Shown: positions 60,988 to 64,000 of the stretch, in pieces | How the letters are laid out: every line of letters starts with the position of its first letter | Position numbering within the stretch: the first letter of the stretch is position 1 | Position numbers and translations under genes: made by a program | Notes under the pieces: model-generated | What the model was told of the DNA's origin: nothing | Seen by the model: only the letters and a program-made list of their open reading frames with translations | Databases searched by the model: none | NCBI RefSeq assembly: GCF_030818075.1 | Contig: NZ_JAUSZZ010000001.1 | Coordinates: forward strand, 62,001-126,000 | Length of the DNA: 64,000 nt | Direction: 5' to 3' | DNA from: Microbacterium proteolyticum | Lineage (GTDB): Bacteria > Actinomycetota > Actinomycetes > Actinomycetales > Microbacteriaceae

Positions 60988-64000
<3,013 letters not shown>

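Overview
The window is high-GC, gene-dense DNA from an actinobacterium, most likely Microbacteriaceae and probably Microbacterium. This is judged from protein character, the S10/spc/alpha ribosomal gene order, leaderless-looking promoters, F420-type enzymes and fructan genes. It is a family-level inference without a database search. I see no tRNA, rRNA, CRISPR array, insertion sequence, prophage or replication origin.

Layout. (1) 1-5505, plus strand: a fructan uptake and breakdown operon with two sugar ABC permeases, a LacI-type regulator and two GH32 enzymes, one cytoplasmic and one with a Tat signal. (2) 5600-6860: a yybP-ykoY-type (Mn2+) riboswitch ahead of a TerC-family membrane protein. 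(3) 6900-11005: an F420-type oxidoreductase, a PPOX flavoprotein, a 2H phosphoesterase, a DoxX-like protein, a sigma-region-2-only miniprotein, a MarR regulator and two paralogous small proteins. (4) 11071-17621: a polysaccharide-type locus with a GH6 glucanase, an OmpR-type regulator, a processive GT2 synthase, a membrane protein with a degenerate GGDEF-like tail and a PAS histidine kinase. (5) 17646-19976: a lipoprotein, an EEP-family protein and truA. (6) 20065-41586, minus strand: rpsL-rpsG-fusA, tuf, and S10-spc-alpha from rpsJ to rplQ, with secY, adk, map, a DsbA-like protein, infA and rpmJ embedded. (7) 41941-60722: a large locus between rpoC and rpsL. It holds a Ser/Thr kinase, a 1979-residue exported multi-Ig protein, a MoxR ATPase, a DUF58 protein, a transglutaminase-fold membrane protein with a destroyed catalytic triad, an FHA protein with tandem repeats and a tail-anchored disordered protein, plus flanking membrane and exported proteins. 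(8) 60988-64000: the 3' part of rpoC.

How it fits together. Segment 7 looks like a phospho-regulated envelope assembly system. A membrane kinase with no outside sensor can phosphorylate threonines read by the FHA domain. MoxR, DUF58 and the transglutaminase-fold protein form the usual chaperone-like trio, and the giant Ig-like protein is the obvious client. Segment 4 resembles a small cellulose-like glucan module with its own two-component system.

Sequence condition. At least six genes carry a single small indel that breaks an otherwise convincing frame (near 502, 8535, 12001, 14004, 47505 and 60005), mostly one extra base in a short homopolymer. GT2 also has an in-frame stop. Consensus errors are the simplest explanation, but two of the sites are C7 tracts in neighbouring polysaccharide genes, so slippage or phase variation should be tested.
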